A program made the position numbers and the translations under genes. Under the pieces are notes generated by a model. That model was not told where the DNA came from and did not search any database. It saw only the letters and a list, made by a program, of their open reading frames with translations. 64,000 nt of DNA from contig NZ_LT629770.1 in assembly GCF_900105335.1 (NCBI RefSeq), positions 2,108,001-2,172,000 of the forward strand, written 5' to 3'. Within the stretch, counting starts at the first letter, position 1. Each line of letters starts with the position of its first letter. Of the stretch, positions 34,305 to 42,329 are shown in pieces. The stretch is from Microbacterium paraoxydans (lineage in GTDB: Bacteria; Actinomycetota; Actinomycetes; Actinomycetales; Microbacteriaceae).

Positions 34305-35635
34305 CCGTCGCGGCGGCGCAGGCGGCGCAGCGGAGCAGAGAGGCGGTGCCAGAGGGTCGGCGCGGGCTCCTCGTCCTCGGTGGGAGGCGGGGCGACGGCG
34401 AACTGGACGAACTCCTCCGCGCCATGGTGCACGACGCGATAGAGCGCCGTGCCGATGAGCACGCCGAGCGCGATCGACATGACCGACACCAGGGCCGCGG
34501 TGAAGTCGGCGAGGCCGTTGTCGGTCGCCACCGCCTCGGTGAGCCCCACGAGCCCGGCGGCGCCGGGCACCAGCAGCCAGAACGCCGGGAGGAACGTGAG
34601 CTGCGAGGGGGCTCCGTGACGCAGCCCGGCGATCCAGAACACCACCGGGGTGACGGCGACCGCACCGACGAACCCGTCCACTGCCGGGTCGATGAACTCC
34701 GTTCCCGCCCACTGGCCGAGGTACGCGACGACCAGGGCGAGCAGCACCCACCCGAACGTGGACGGCGGGGAGGAGAAGTGCAGGTAGTTGCCGAGTGCGA
34801 ACACGAGGATGCCGAGCAGCGGCACCCACCAGGGCAGATACGACGAGGAGGCGTCGAGGGCCTCGTACGAATCGCTCGAGACGCCCACCACGGCACCGGC
34901 GGCGAGGATGCCGAAGGCGAGGAGCGCGAGCTGCACGAAGCCGTAGATGAGGCGGGATGCACCGGAGATCATCTGCCCGGCCGCGAGCTCAACCGTCGCC
35001 GTGGTCAGCACACCACCGGGGAGGAAGGTGACCAGCGGGGCGATCAACAGCCGGATCGGGTCGCCGATCTCGATGACCTCCGCGAGGAGGAACACCGCAG
35101 CCGCGCACACGAAGGCCGCGGCGATGGGCATGACGAGCTGCAGAGTGGGGGAGCGCACGAGTTTGAGCAGGCCGATCCCGAATCCGAGCACGAAGGCGAC
35201 GAGGGCGCCCTGCCAGGTCGGTGCGAGCAGGAGCGCCAGGCCGGTCGTGAGGATGGCGTGGCCGAGCGTCCGGGTGAACCAGCCGAGGCGCGGACGCATC
35301 GCCCCGATCTCGTTGAGCCGCCGGATGCCGTCCAGCGGGTCCACGTCGCCGGTCTTCGCCTGCGCGATGAGGTCGTACAGCGCGGCGATCTGATCGAAGC
35401 GGAACGAGGCGTTCGTGGCCGAGCGGAACGCGACCCGCTGCTCCTCCGCGTCCCCCGTCTCCACGATGATGATGGTGGGCAGGACGACGAAGTCGGCGCC
35501 GTCTCCGCCCGACGCCGTGGCGACCTCGGCGATCGTGTCCCGGATGCGGTCGACGGACTCCGCCGACGCGTTCATCCCCTGCGCCAACCCCAGCAGGAAC
35601 TGCCGCAGCGCCGAACGGTCGACGACGTCGGTCAT
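34301..35635 (-). CDS. Threonine/serine exporter family protein (ThrE-like)
   Basis: 444 residues. The N-terminal ThrE domain (residues 10-130: FLLGLAQGMNASAESVDRIR, FVVLPTIIIVETGD) is followed by ten membrane helices covering both the ThrE and ThrE_2 parts in one chain, with LVTFLPGGVLTTATVELAAGQ between helices. Charged C-terminus. Its ATG lies one nucleotide past the stop of the Dcu-type gene. Its last 4 nt overlap the toxin gene's end on the other strand. Likely exports small amino acids. Confidence 0.9.
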   Translation of the reverse strand: MTDVVDRSALRQFLLGLAQGMNASAESVDRIRDTIAEVATASGGDGADFVVLPTIIIVETGDAEEQRVAFRSATNASFRFDQIAALYDLIAQAKTGDVDPLDGIRRLNEIGAMRPRLGWFTRTLGHAILTTGLALLLAPTWQGALVAFVLGFGIGLLKLVRSPTLQLVMPIAAAFVCAAAVFLLAEVIEIGDPIRLLIAPLVTFLPGGVLTTATVELAAGQMISGASRLIYGFVQLALLAFGILAAGAVVGVSSDSYEALDASSSYLPWWVPLLGILVFALGNYLHFSSPPSTFGWVLLALVVAYLGQWAGTEFIDPAVDGFVGAVAVTPVVFWIAGLRHGAPSQLTFLPAFWLLVPGAAGLVGLTEAVATDNGLADFTAALVSVMSIALGVLIGTALYRVVHHGAEEFVQFAVAPPPTEDEEPAPTLWHRLSAPLRRLRRRDG

Positions 35636-35636
35636 G

Positions 35637-36992
35637 TCACCAGAACAGGAACGACAGCGCCACCCCGACGATGATGGCCGTGCCGACGTAGACGAGGTTC
35701 GGCAGCTGGAACGAGTGGTCGAGGACGAACTTGCCCATCTTCGTCGTCCCGGTCTGGTCGAACGCGACCGTGGCCACCTGGCTGCCGTTGGCGGGCAGCG
35801 TGTAGATGCCCATCGCCGCCGGCCACAGCCCCACCAGCAGAGAGGCGGGCAGCCCGATCGTGATGCCGATCGGGACGATCGCGTTCGTGGCGCTCGATTG
35901 GCTGGTCGTGAGCATGGCGACCGCGAACAGCGCCAGCGCGAACAGCAGGGCACCGAGGAAGGCGGACGAGCCGGAGACGACCGAGCCCAGCCCGTCGACG
36001 ATGAGGGTCTGGTTCGCGGCGACGAACGTGTTCGCGAGCCAGGCGATGCCGAACAGGGCGATGGCGCCGACGATGCCCGCGGGGAAGGTGGACTGCTTCG
36101 GCACGTCGGCGGCCTTCACCTTGCAGAACACGAAGATCAGTGCGGCGATGATGCCCATGACGACCTCGATGATCACGGTGACGCTCAGGCGCAGCGGATC
36201 GCCGTCGTCGTCGGTGCCGATGACCGGACGGAGGTTCTCGAACAGGCCGAAGAACACGATCACCGCGACACCGGCGAGGAACAGCGAGGCCGACAGTACG
36301 GCGGTCGCCGGGAGCTTGTTCTCGTGCGCGTCGACCACGGGCGGCTTGATCTGTCCCTCCGCCAGGCGCCTCTGGTACTCCGGGTCGTCCTCGAGGTCCT
36401 TGCCGTGGCGCATCATGACCAGCGCGGCCACGAGCAGGCCCGCGATGGAGGCCGGCCACATGATGAGGAGCAGGCCGCCGAGGTCGACGCCCTGCGGCGC
36501 GAGCAGCACGACCATCGATGCGGTGGCGGCGGAGACCGGAGAGCAGAGGATGCCGACCTGCGAGGCGACGGCCGAGACCGACAGCGCCCGCTCCGGTCGG
36601 ATCTTCTGCTGGTAGGAGACGTCGTGGATCACCGGCAGCAGCGGGTAGAAGATGTTGCCGGTGCCCGCGCCGACCGTGAAGAGGAACGACATCGCCGGTG
36701 CGAGGAAGACGACGGACTTCGGCCGTTTGCGGATGACCTTGGCGGCCACCGACACCATCCAGTCGATGCCGCCAGCGGCCTGCATGGTCGAGGCCGCGGT
36801 GATGACCGTGATGACGATGAACACGGCATCGACCGGGGCGTTGCCGGGGGCCTCCCCGAACACGAACACGAGCACCGCGACGCCGACGAGGCCCCACACG
36901 CCCAGGCCGATCCCGCTCGTGCGGGTGCCCATGAAGATCGCCAGGACGACGACGATGAGCTCCGCGACGAGGATCCAGACGCTGTCGTTCAC
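35637..36992 (-). CDS. Anaerobic C4-dicarboxylate transporter (DcuA/DcuB type)
   Basis: 451 residues, about eleven to twelve membrane segments. Dcu features: LAPAMSFLFTVGAGTGNIFYP, AVASQVGILCSPVSAATASM, and near the end MLTTSQSSATNAIVPIG and YTLPANGSQVATVAFDQTGTT. The family exchanges aspartate, fumarate, malate and succinate. GTG start overlaps the peptidase E stop by 4 nt (GTGA). Placing it with an aspartyl dipeptidase suggests uptake or exchange of aspartate or fumarate. Confidence 0.92.
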   Translation of the reverse strand: MNDSVWILVAELIVVVLAIFMGTRTSGIGLGVWGLVGVAVLVFVFGEAPGNAPVDAVFIVITVITAASTMQAAGGIDWMVSVAAKVIRKRPKSVVFLAPAMSFLFTVGAGTGNIFYPLLPVIHDVSYQQKIRPERALSVSAVASQVGILCSPVSAATASMVVLLAPQGVDLGGLLLIMWPASIAGLLVAALVMMRHGKDLEDDPEYQRRLAEGQIKPPVVDAHENKLPATAVLSASLFLAGVAVIVFFGLFENLRPVIGTDDDGDPLRLSVTVIIEVVMGIIAALIFVFCKVKAADVPKQSTFPAGIVGAIALFGIAWLANTFVAANQTLIVDGLGSVVSGSSAFLGALLFALALFAVAMLTTSQSSATNAIVPIGITIGLPASLLVGLWPAAMGIYTLPANGSQVATVAFDQTGTTKMGKFVLDHSFQLPNLVYVGTAIIVGVALSFLFW

Positions 36993-37729
36993 GACGAGGG
37001 CCCCTTCACGATCGGCGCGGATCCGGCGAGGACCTGCACGGGCAGCTCGGTCTCGACGATCTTCCCGTCGACCGCCTGGACCTTCAGCGCCAGAGGGTTC
37101 TCGACCGGGCTGACCGCGGTGACGAACTCGCCGTTCTCGAAGTGGAGCGACTGCAGATTGCCCACCGCGTACCCGGTCGACAGCTCGCCGCTGAGGAGCG
37201 AGGCGTGGAAGAGGGGCCGGCGCTGGTCCTCGGCGTCGTAATGCGGACAGAAGCTGCCGTGCAGGAACCCGAGGCCCTCGGGGAGCACCTGCAGCGTGGG
37301 GCCGTAGCTGTCGGTCGTGCCGCCCTCGAACCAGCAGATGCCGCCTGCGCTGCCTCCGGTGAACACGACGTTCGAAGAGGGGTCCTCCCACATCTCGCGC
37401 ATGACCACGTCGAGCCCCTGACGCTTCCAGACGTCGAGCATGTTGGCGGTGTTCCCCCCGCCGACGTGGATGACGTCGAAGCCCTTCACGAAGCCGGCGA
37501 GGTCGTCGACCGCGCGGTGGAACAGCGGCAGATGATGGGGCGCGCATCTGTCGGAGTCGTACGTGGAGTAGAAGCTCACGATGTAGGCGGTGTCGTCGCC
37601 GGTCGCGGTCCCGACGAAGAGGACCCGGGGACGCTCCTTGCCGGTGAGCTTCAGGATGTACTCGTGCGTCGGATCGTTCCGACGTTCCATCATGGCCTTG
37701 CCGGCCCCGGTTGCGACGACGTGCGACAT
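36989..37729 (-). CDS. pepE: Peptidase E (S51 family, alpha-aspartyl dipeptidase)
   Basis: 246 residues. The nucleophile elbow is FTGGSAGGICWF with Ser at ~126; GFDVIHVGGGNTANML is the conserved glycine loop; a His in GFLHGSFCPHYD completes the likely triad. Family activity: hydrolysis of Asp-X dipeptides. RBS GAGGTGGGGG precedes ATG. First gene of a three-gene, overlapping operon with the Dcu carrier and ThrE-like exporter. Confidence 0.9.
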   Translation of the reverse strand: MSHVVATGAGKAMMERRNDPTHEYILKLTGKERPRVLFVGTATGDDTAYIVSFYSTYDSDRCAPHHLPLFHRAVDDLAGFVKGFDVIHVGGGNTANMLDVWKRQGLDVVMREMWEDPSSNVVFTGGSAGGICWFEGGTTDSYGPTLQVLPEGLGFLHGSFCPHYDAEDQRRPLFHASLLSGELSTGYAVGNLQSLHFENGEFVTAVSPVENPLALKVQAVDGKIVETELPVQVLAGSAPIVKGPSS

Positions 37730-37826
37730 GCCCCCACCTCACTGTCGGATGTGAATGCGCTCAACCTAGCGTCGCGCCGTCACCGCCGTCCAGAGCGGTC
37801 ACCCTGGCCGGGTGAATCCGGGCCAC

Positions 37827-38564
37827 TCAGCCGAAGACGCGGGCCGTGCCCACCATGCCTTCGAGGAGGGCGGTCGTGCGGGCGCGGGGGCCCTCCGGCG
37901 CGATGCCGAGCACGCGGGCGAGCTCGAGGGCGAGGGCGGCGTGGCCGACCGCGCTGGGGTGGAACGGATCGTTCATGAGGCCCCACGGCACGCCGCCGTT
38001 CCCCAGCTCCGCGAAGTGCGCGTGCTGGTCGACGAGGATCACGTCCTCCGCGGAAGCGACCCGGCGGACGGCCTCGGCGAAGTCGGCGATCCGCGCCCGC
38101 TCCGGAGCATTGCGGACGTCGATGGCGGGCGGCGTCTGGAGCACCGGGATGGCGCCGAGCCCGCGTACCCGGCGCACGAAGTCGTGCAGAGACGCGGCGT
38201 AGTCCTCCGGCGAGATGACCGGTCGTGGTCCGCCGTCGGAGGCGTCGTTGGTGCCGACCATGAGGGTCACGACATCCGGCTGCCAGCCCGCGACCCGACG
38301 CTCCCAGTCGTCGAGGATGTCGACGATCCGGTTGCCGCTGATCGCGGTGTTGAGGACGATGTCGCGGACGCGCTCGAGCTCGCCCCTGACCAGCTCGTGG
38401 AGGTGCTCCGGGTAGCTGCGCCCACCCTGGGTGTGAACCAGGCCGTGGGTGATCGAGTCGCCGGTGATGATCCAGTTCAACGGTGCGGGGTCGCGGAGGG
38501 CGGCGGCGAGGCGGCCCAGGTCGGCGGAGGCGGTGGCGGGGGAGGCGGAGGGGGCGATCGGCAC
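37827..38564 (-). CDS. SGNH/GDSL hydrolase family protein
   Basis: 245 residues with all four SGNH blocks: GDSITHG (Ser), block II Gly in NTAISGNRIVDIL, block III GTNDASDGG (Asn) and DPFHPSAVGH (Asp-x-x-His). No signal peptide, so cytoplasmic. Typical esterase or acetyl-hydrolase; substrate unknown. Read away from the surface island. Confidence 0.88.
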   Translation of the reverse strand: MPIAPSASPATASADLGRLAAALRDPAPLNWIITGDSITHGLVHTQGGRSYPEHLHELVRGELERVRDIVLNTAISGNRIVDILDDWERRVAGWQPDVVTLMVGTNDASDGGPRPVISPEDYAASLHDFVRRVRGLGAIPVLQTPPAIDVRNAPERARIADFAEAVRRVASAEDVILVDQHAHFAELGNGGVPWGLMNDPFHPSAVGHAALALELARVLGIAPEGPRARTTALLEGMVGTARVFG

Positions 38565-39091
38565 GCCTCAGAGCTTATCCGTCGCCCGCGACCTGCTTCC
38601 TGACGGGGTGGCGTAATGCCCCGGCATCGTTCCCGTCCTGTTTCCCGAGGGGCGAGGCTGGGCATGTGAGCGCGGACGGGATCCGCGGCCCAGGACATCG
38701 TCGAATCCCCAACCCGACGATGTGGAGAAATCGAGTCCCTCGTGCGGCGGGCTGCTCCCCCGGCCCGCCGCACATCCCCGGTCTCGGGGGCGTTCCGTCG
38801 ACCCATTCCGGAACGCCGATATACGCGCGGCTGCGAACACCTGTGATCCGCCGCATGAGGGGTACCGTCGTTCGCGGCCTGTTCGAGGGAGGGGAACCTT
38901 GCGGGCCGGGGGAGAGCTCGCGGCATCGCCGCGAGCAAGGGTGCGCCGCTCGCGTGCGGCGTGGAGACGCGCGCGGCGAGCGTCGTCGGGTTCCGCAATC
39001 CTGCGGAGCGCGCGTAGTACGCCGGGCTTCGACGTGTCTCATCTTCGACCGTGCCCACGTCGCGTGCGCGCGGCTGTCACCGGAGGAACAC
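38565..39091. other. 527-nt structured leader upstream of the LASTG adhesin
   Basis: No credible gene is present; the frame of the adhesin is open leftwards but its residues are Arg/Pro-rich noise. A two-box promoter candidate lies at 38611-38641. Downstream are perfect hairpins: GTGCGGCGGGC/GCCCGCCGCAC (38742-38752, 38763-38773), CGTTCCG/CGGAACG (about 38790-38815) and GCTCGCGGC/GCCGCGAGC (38916-38924, 38928-38936). If the promoter is real the mRNA leader is ~440 nt and heavily folded. Confidence 0.55.
38611..38641 (+). promoter_or_regulatory. Surface-island promoter element, copy 1 (adhesin)
   Basis: GCGTAAT (38611-38617), 17 nt, GTCCTGT (38635-38641). Identical in both boxes and spacing to the copy at 42239. 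It lies 450 nt from the adhesin ATG, much farther than the other copies (53-60 nt). Confidence 0.6.
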
Positions 39092-40675
39092 ATGCTGACC
39101 CATTCGCCACCCGTCCGACCCCGCTCGGGGCGGAGGAGCCGCGTCGCCCGCCGCGTCGCCGCCCTCGCCGTGATCGTCGGAGGAATCGTCGGAGCCCTGC
39201 TCGCCCCCGTCGTCGCGACGGCGGCGCCGCCGTACACGACCAGCGCGACGGTGTCGTCGCTCGCCTTCACGGAGAAGGCCGTCGCGAGCGGTACGAAGGC
39301 CGAGCTCACCGGGAGCTGGTCTCTGCCGGACGACCCCGTGGCACCAGCCGGGTTCGTCGTCGATCTCCCCGAGGGTCTCCGCGGGCTGCCGGACGCGTTC
39401 CCGCTGCTCGACGACGATGGCCAGGAGGCCGGGAGCTGCGTCACGACCGCCGCCCAGCTCGTCTGCGACATCGACGGCACCTACCTGCAGGAGCACCCCG
39501 TCGGTCTCTCCGGCGGCTTCTCCTTCTGGGCGACCGTGACCACCGAGGTGACGGAGACCACCACGGTCACCTACGACTTCGGCGACGTCACGGCCGCCGT
39601 GGACGTGAAGCCGGACCCCTTCGCCTGCTCGACGGACTGCGACTTCCGCGGGCGGACCGACTTCAAGAGCGGGGAGTATCAGAACTCCTCCGACACCATC
39701 GCCTGGGACGTCGCCGTCGGTGCGGGAGCGAAGGGCATGGTCGCGGGTCAAGAGGTCGTCGTCACCGACATCATCGGTCCGGATCAGGAACTCCTGCGCG
39801 AATCCGCCGCCGGCGAGCGCTACCCGTCGCTCTGGGTGGCCACCGGCCTGGAGACGCTCCCCAGCGGTCTTGTCGTGCCGGGGCCGATCACCGAGGCCCC
39901 GGCCTCCGATTACACCGTCTCCGCGGACGGCACCACCGTGACCTTCACCGCCCGCGAGGGGGCCTTCTACAACGTGCACTATCTCTCGCGCGTGACCGAC
40001 GACGGCGCGGCCGGCAGCTACCGCAACGCGGCCGAGATCCGGGTCGGCACCGAGACCTCGTCGACGGTCACGTCGGAGGTCACCCGCCACGGGGGCTCGG
40101 GGACGGGGAACGGCACGCGGGTCGGGCGGTTCACGGCGCTGAAGACCCTCGACGGTGAGGCGGCCGCGACCGAGCGGATCCCTGCCGAGACCCGGTATGT
40201 GCTGGAGTACGCGTATCCGGCGGGCCGGGGCTTCCCGGCGGGCTCCGGGGTGCTCACGCTCGAGGCGGGATCGCCGGTAACGAGCCCGGCGCTGCCGGTC
40301 GGTGCGGAGGTCACGGTCCGCGAGCGCACGCCCGAGTCGGTGGCCGGCATCGCCTGGGGCACTCCGACGATCAGTCCGGAGCGGTTCACCGTAGGGGACG
40401 AGACGGTCGCCGTGAGTGTGCAGAACCCGGTGTCCGTCGTGCCGCCGCCGCCGACGCCGACCACGCCGCCGACGCCGGGCACTCCGACCACGCCGCCCAC
40501 GACGCCGGGCACTCCGACGACGCCCGGCACGCCGACCACGCCGGGAACTCCGGGCAAATCGCTGGCCTCGACCGGTGGGGAGATCGCGGTCACGGGTCTG
40601 GTCGCCGGGGTGCTGCTGCTGGGGATGGGGGGTGCCCTGGCGGCCGCGCGACGCGCACGCCGCGGGAACCGCTGA
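39092..40675 (+). CDS. Wall-anchored adhesin-like protein with DUF5979 domain (LASTG motif)
   Basis: 527 residues. Basic N-terminus and signal peptide (VARRVAALAVIVGGIVGALL, cleavage near VATAAPPY). Residues ~45-180 and ~185-345 form two immunoglobulin-like domains resembling MSCRAMM N-regions (DFKSGEYQNSSDTIAWDVAV; TVTFTAREGAFYNVHYLSRV). Residues ~350-450 are a DUF5979 domain (ALKTLDGEAAATERIPAETR...VQNPV). Then a Pro/Thr wall-spanning stretch of PGTPTTP units, LASTG, a hydrophobic helix and RRARRGNR. Class E sortase substrate. GGAGGA precedes ATG 39092. Confidence 0.87.
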   Translation: MLTHSPPVRPRSGRRSRVARRVAALAVIVGGIVGALLAPVVATAAPPYTTSATVSSLAFTEKAVASGTKAELTGSWSLPDDPVAPAGFVVDLPEGLRGLPDAFPLLDDDGQEAGSCVTTAAQLVCDIDGTYLQEHPVGLSGGFSFWATVTTEVTETTTVTYDFGDVTAAVDVKPDPFACSTDCDFRGRTDFKSGEYQNSSDTIAWDVAVGAGAKGMVAGQEVVVTDIIGPDQELLRESAAGERYPSLWVATGLETLPSGLVVPGPITEAPASDYTVSADGTTVTFTAREGAFYNVHYLSRVTDDGAAGSYRNAAEIRVGTETSSTVTSEVTRHGGSGTGNGTRVGRFTALKTLDGEAAATERIPAETRYVLEYAYPAGRGFPAGSGVLTLEAGSPVTSPALPVGAEVTVRERTPESVAGIAWGTPTISPERFTVGDETVAVSVQNPVSVVPPPPTPTTPPTPGTPTTPPTTPGTPTTPGTPTTPGTPGKSLASTGGEIAVTGLVAGVLLLGMGGALAAARRARRGNR

Positions 40676-40688
40676 TCGCACGTGCCGT

Positions 40689-40724
40689 GCGGGGTGCGGC
40701 CGACGTCTGTCGGCCGCACCCCGC
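40689..40724 (+). terminator. Terminator after the LASTG adhesin
   Basis: GCGGGGTGCGGCCGAC (40689-40704) pairs perfectly with GTCGGCCGCACCCCGC (40709-40724), 16 bp, 4-nt loop; 13 nt after the stop. Confidence 0.9.
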
Positions 40725-40792
40725 GTCGGCGCGAGAACGCACGGGCGAGGTCCGTCACCTCGCCGACTGATGCCCTGGGGGAAGGGAACACC

Positions 40793-42226
40793 ATGAGCGA
40801 CGAACGCAGAGACGAAGACAGAGAACGCGATGCCGACCTGCTGGGCCGCGTCCGCGGGGGGGACGAGCAGGCCTATGCGGAACTGTGGGAGCGGTACGCG
40901 CCCGCGGCCGCGGCTGTGGCGCGCAGCTACTGGTGGTCGGCCGATGCCGACGACCTCGTCGCGGAGTCGTTTACCCGCATCTACCAGGCGATCCAGGCAG
41001 GGAAGGGGCCGACGGCCGCGTTCAAGCCCTATCTGTTCGCCACCATGCGCAACCTCGCCATCAGCTGGGGCCGTGCCCGCCGCGAAGTGCCGATCGAGTA
41101 CATCGAGGCGGTGGAGGATCCGAACAGCACCGACGCCGCCGCGGACGCCGACTTCGACGCCTCCCTCGTCTCCCAGGCCATCCTGGCCCTGCCGGAGCGG
41201 TGGCAGGACGTGCTGTGGTTCGGCGAGGTCGAGCACCTGTCGATGCACGAGATCGGCAAGCGCCTCGACATCAGCGAGCGCGCCGCCGCGGTCCTCGCCT
41301 TCCGCGCCAGAGAGGGGCTCCGGCAGGCCTGGATCACCGCGCACGTCGCCGCTCGTCCGCCGGCATCGCGAGAGTGCCAGTGGACGATGGGGAAGCTGGG
41401 CGCGCACGCCCGCCAGCGACTCACCTCTCGAGACACCGCCCGCGTGCACGCCCACCTCGACGAGTGCGCCGACTGCCGCGCGAAGGCCGACGAAGCCCGT
41501 CACGCCAGTTCGCGCATGTTGTCGGTCCTGTTCCCCGCCGGCATCGCCGTGGGGGCGGGCGCGCAGATCTGGCAGTCGTTGACCTCGGCGGGACTCTCCG
41601 CCAGCGCCGCACCGCTGCCGCCGGCGATCGCTGCTCCGGTCGCGGGCATCGCCGCGGCGAAGGCCACCGTCGCCATCGTGACCGCGGTCGCCGCGACGAC
41701 TCTGGCGGCGACCGTCGTCGCCACGGTCGTGGGCGGCACCGCGGTGGTCGCGACCCCCGCCGCCAGTCAGGTCGTGACGTGGAGCGTGCCCACCCCGACG
41801 GCATCGCCCTCGGCGGCCCCCGCCCCGGTGGCGACGCCTGCCGAGACGACGGAGCCGCCTGGGGAATCCGAGCCGCCGGCCCCGGCGGAGCCTCCGGCGG
41901 ATCCGGATCCGGAGCCGGCGCCGGACCCGGTTCCCGAGGCGACCGTGCCGAGCCCGCCGGTCCTCATCTCCGTCCCGGGCCAGGTCTCACGCACCAAGCT
42001 CCTGTCTGTCACCGTGGCCTGCGAGGCCGGCGCCGACCTGACGGTGTCCGCGTACGGCGCCACGCTCGCGGCGGGTACCTGCGCGGCGAACGAACGGTGG
42101 CAGGCGAGCTTCGAGGTCGACGCCTACCCGGTCCCGGCCGGGACCGCGGTGACCTTGAGCTTCGCGCAGTCCAACATCGCCGGAGTCTCCGGGGCCGCGA
42201 CGGCCGAGGTGGTCATCGTGGATTGA
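40793..42226 (+). CDS. Membrane-spanning ECF sigma factor with zinc-finger and extracellular C-terminal domain
   Basis: 477 residues. Region 2 (~15-85: AYAELWERYAPAAAAVARSY, DDLVAESFTRIYQAI) and region 4 (~125-185: LPERWQDVLWFGEVEHLSMH, EIGKRLDISERAAAVLAFRA) of an ECF sigma factor. Then an anti-sigma zinc finger (VHAHLDECADCRAKADEARH; His-x3-Cys-x2-Cys, ~216-235), an Ala/Val-rich membrane region (~280-325), a Pro/Glu/Ser linker (~335-385) and a beta-rich domain with two cysteines (VTVACEAGA, AAGTCAAN) to the end. The architecture is that of ECF sigma factors with anti-sigma-like extensions (ECF53-type, from memory). GAAGGGAA precedes ATG. Release from the membrane would be needed for activity. 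Confidence 0.88.
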   Translation: MSDERRDEDRERDADLLGRVRGGDEQAYAELWERYAPAAAAVARSYWWSADADDLVAESFTRIYQAIQAGKGPTAAFKPYLFATMRNLAISWGRARREVPIEYIEAVEDPNSTDAAADADFDASLVSQAILALPERWQDVLWFGEVEHLSMHEIGKRLDISERAAAVLAFRAREGLRQAWITAHVAARPPASRECQWTMGKLGAHARQRLTSRDTARVHAHLDECADCRAKADEARHASSRMLSVLFPAGIAVGAGAQIWQSLTSAGLSASAAPLPPAIAAPVAGIAAAKATVAIVTAVAATTLAATVVATVVGGTAVVATPAASQVVTWSVPTPTASPSAAPAPVATPAETTEPPGESEPPAPAEPPADPDPEPAPDPVPEATVPSPPVLISVPGQVSRTKLLSVTVACEAGADLTVSAYGATLAAGTCAANERWQASFEVDAYPVPAGTAVTLSFAQSNIAGVSGAATAEVVIVD

Positions 42227-42238
42227 TTTCGGAACCGC

Positions 42239-42269
42239 GCGTAATCACCCCTGCGCCTCGCTGTCCTGT
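42239..42269 (+). promoter_or_regulatory. Surface-island promoter element, copy 2 (LAQTG DUF11 protein)
   Basis: GCGTAAT (42239-42245), 17 nt, GTCCTGT (42263-42269), 60 nt before the ATG at 42330. GGAACC lies directly upstream (42231-42236). Confidence 0.65.
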
Positions 42270-42329
42270 AGGAGTCCGCCATCTCCGGATACCAGCGGAT
42301 GAAGAGATCGAGATTGGAATCACATCGCC

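Noticed and set aside
38483..39091. N-terminal extension of the LASTG adhesin (for example from GTG 38666)
   Set aside because: The extension is Arg/Pro/Gly-rich without a signal peptide at its start; the normal signal peptide begins at 39092 behind GGAGGA.
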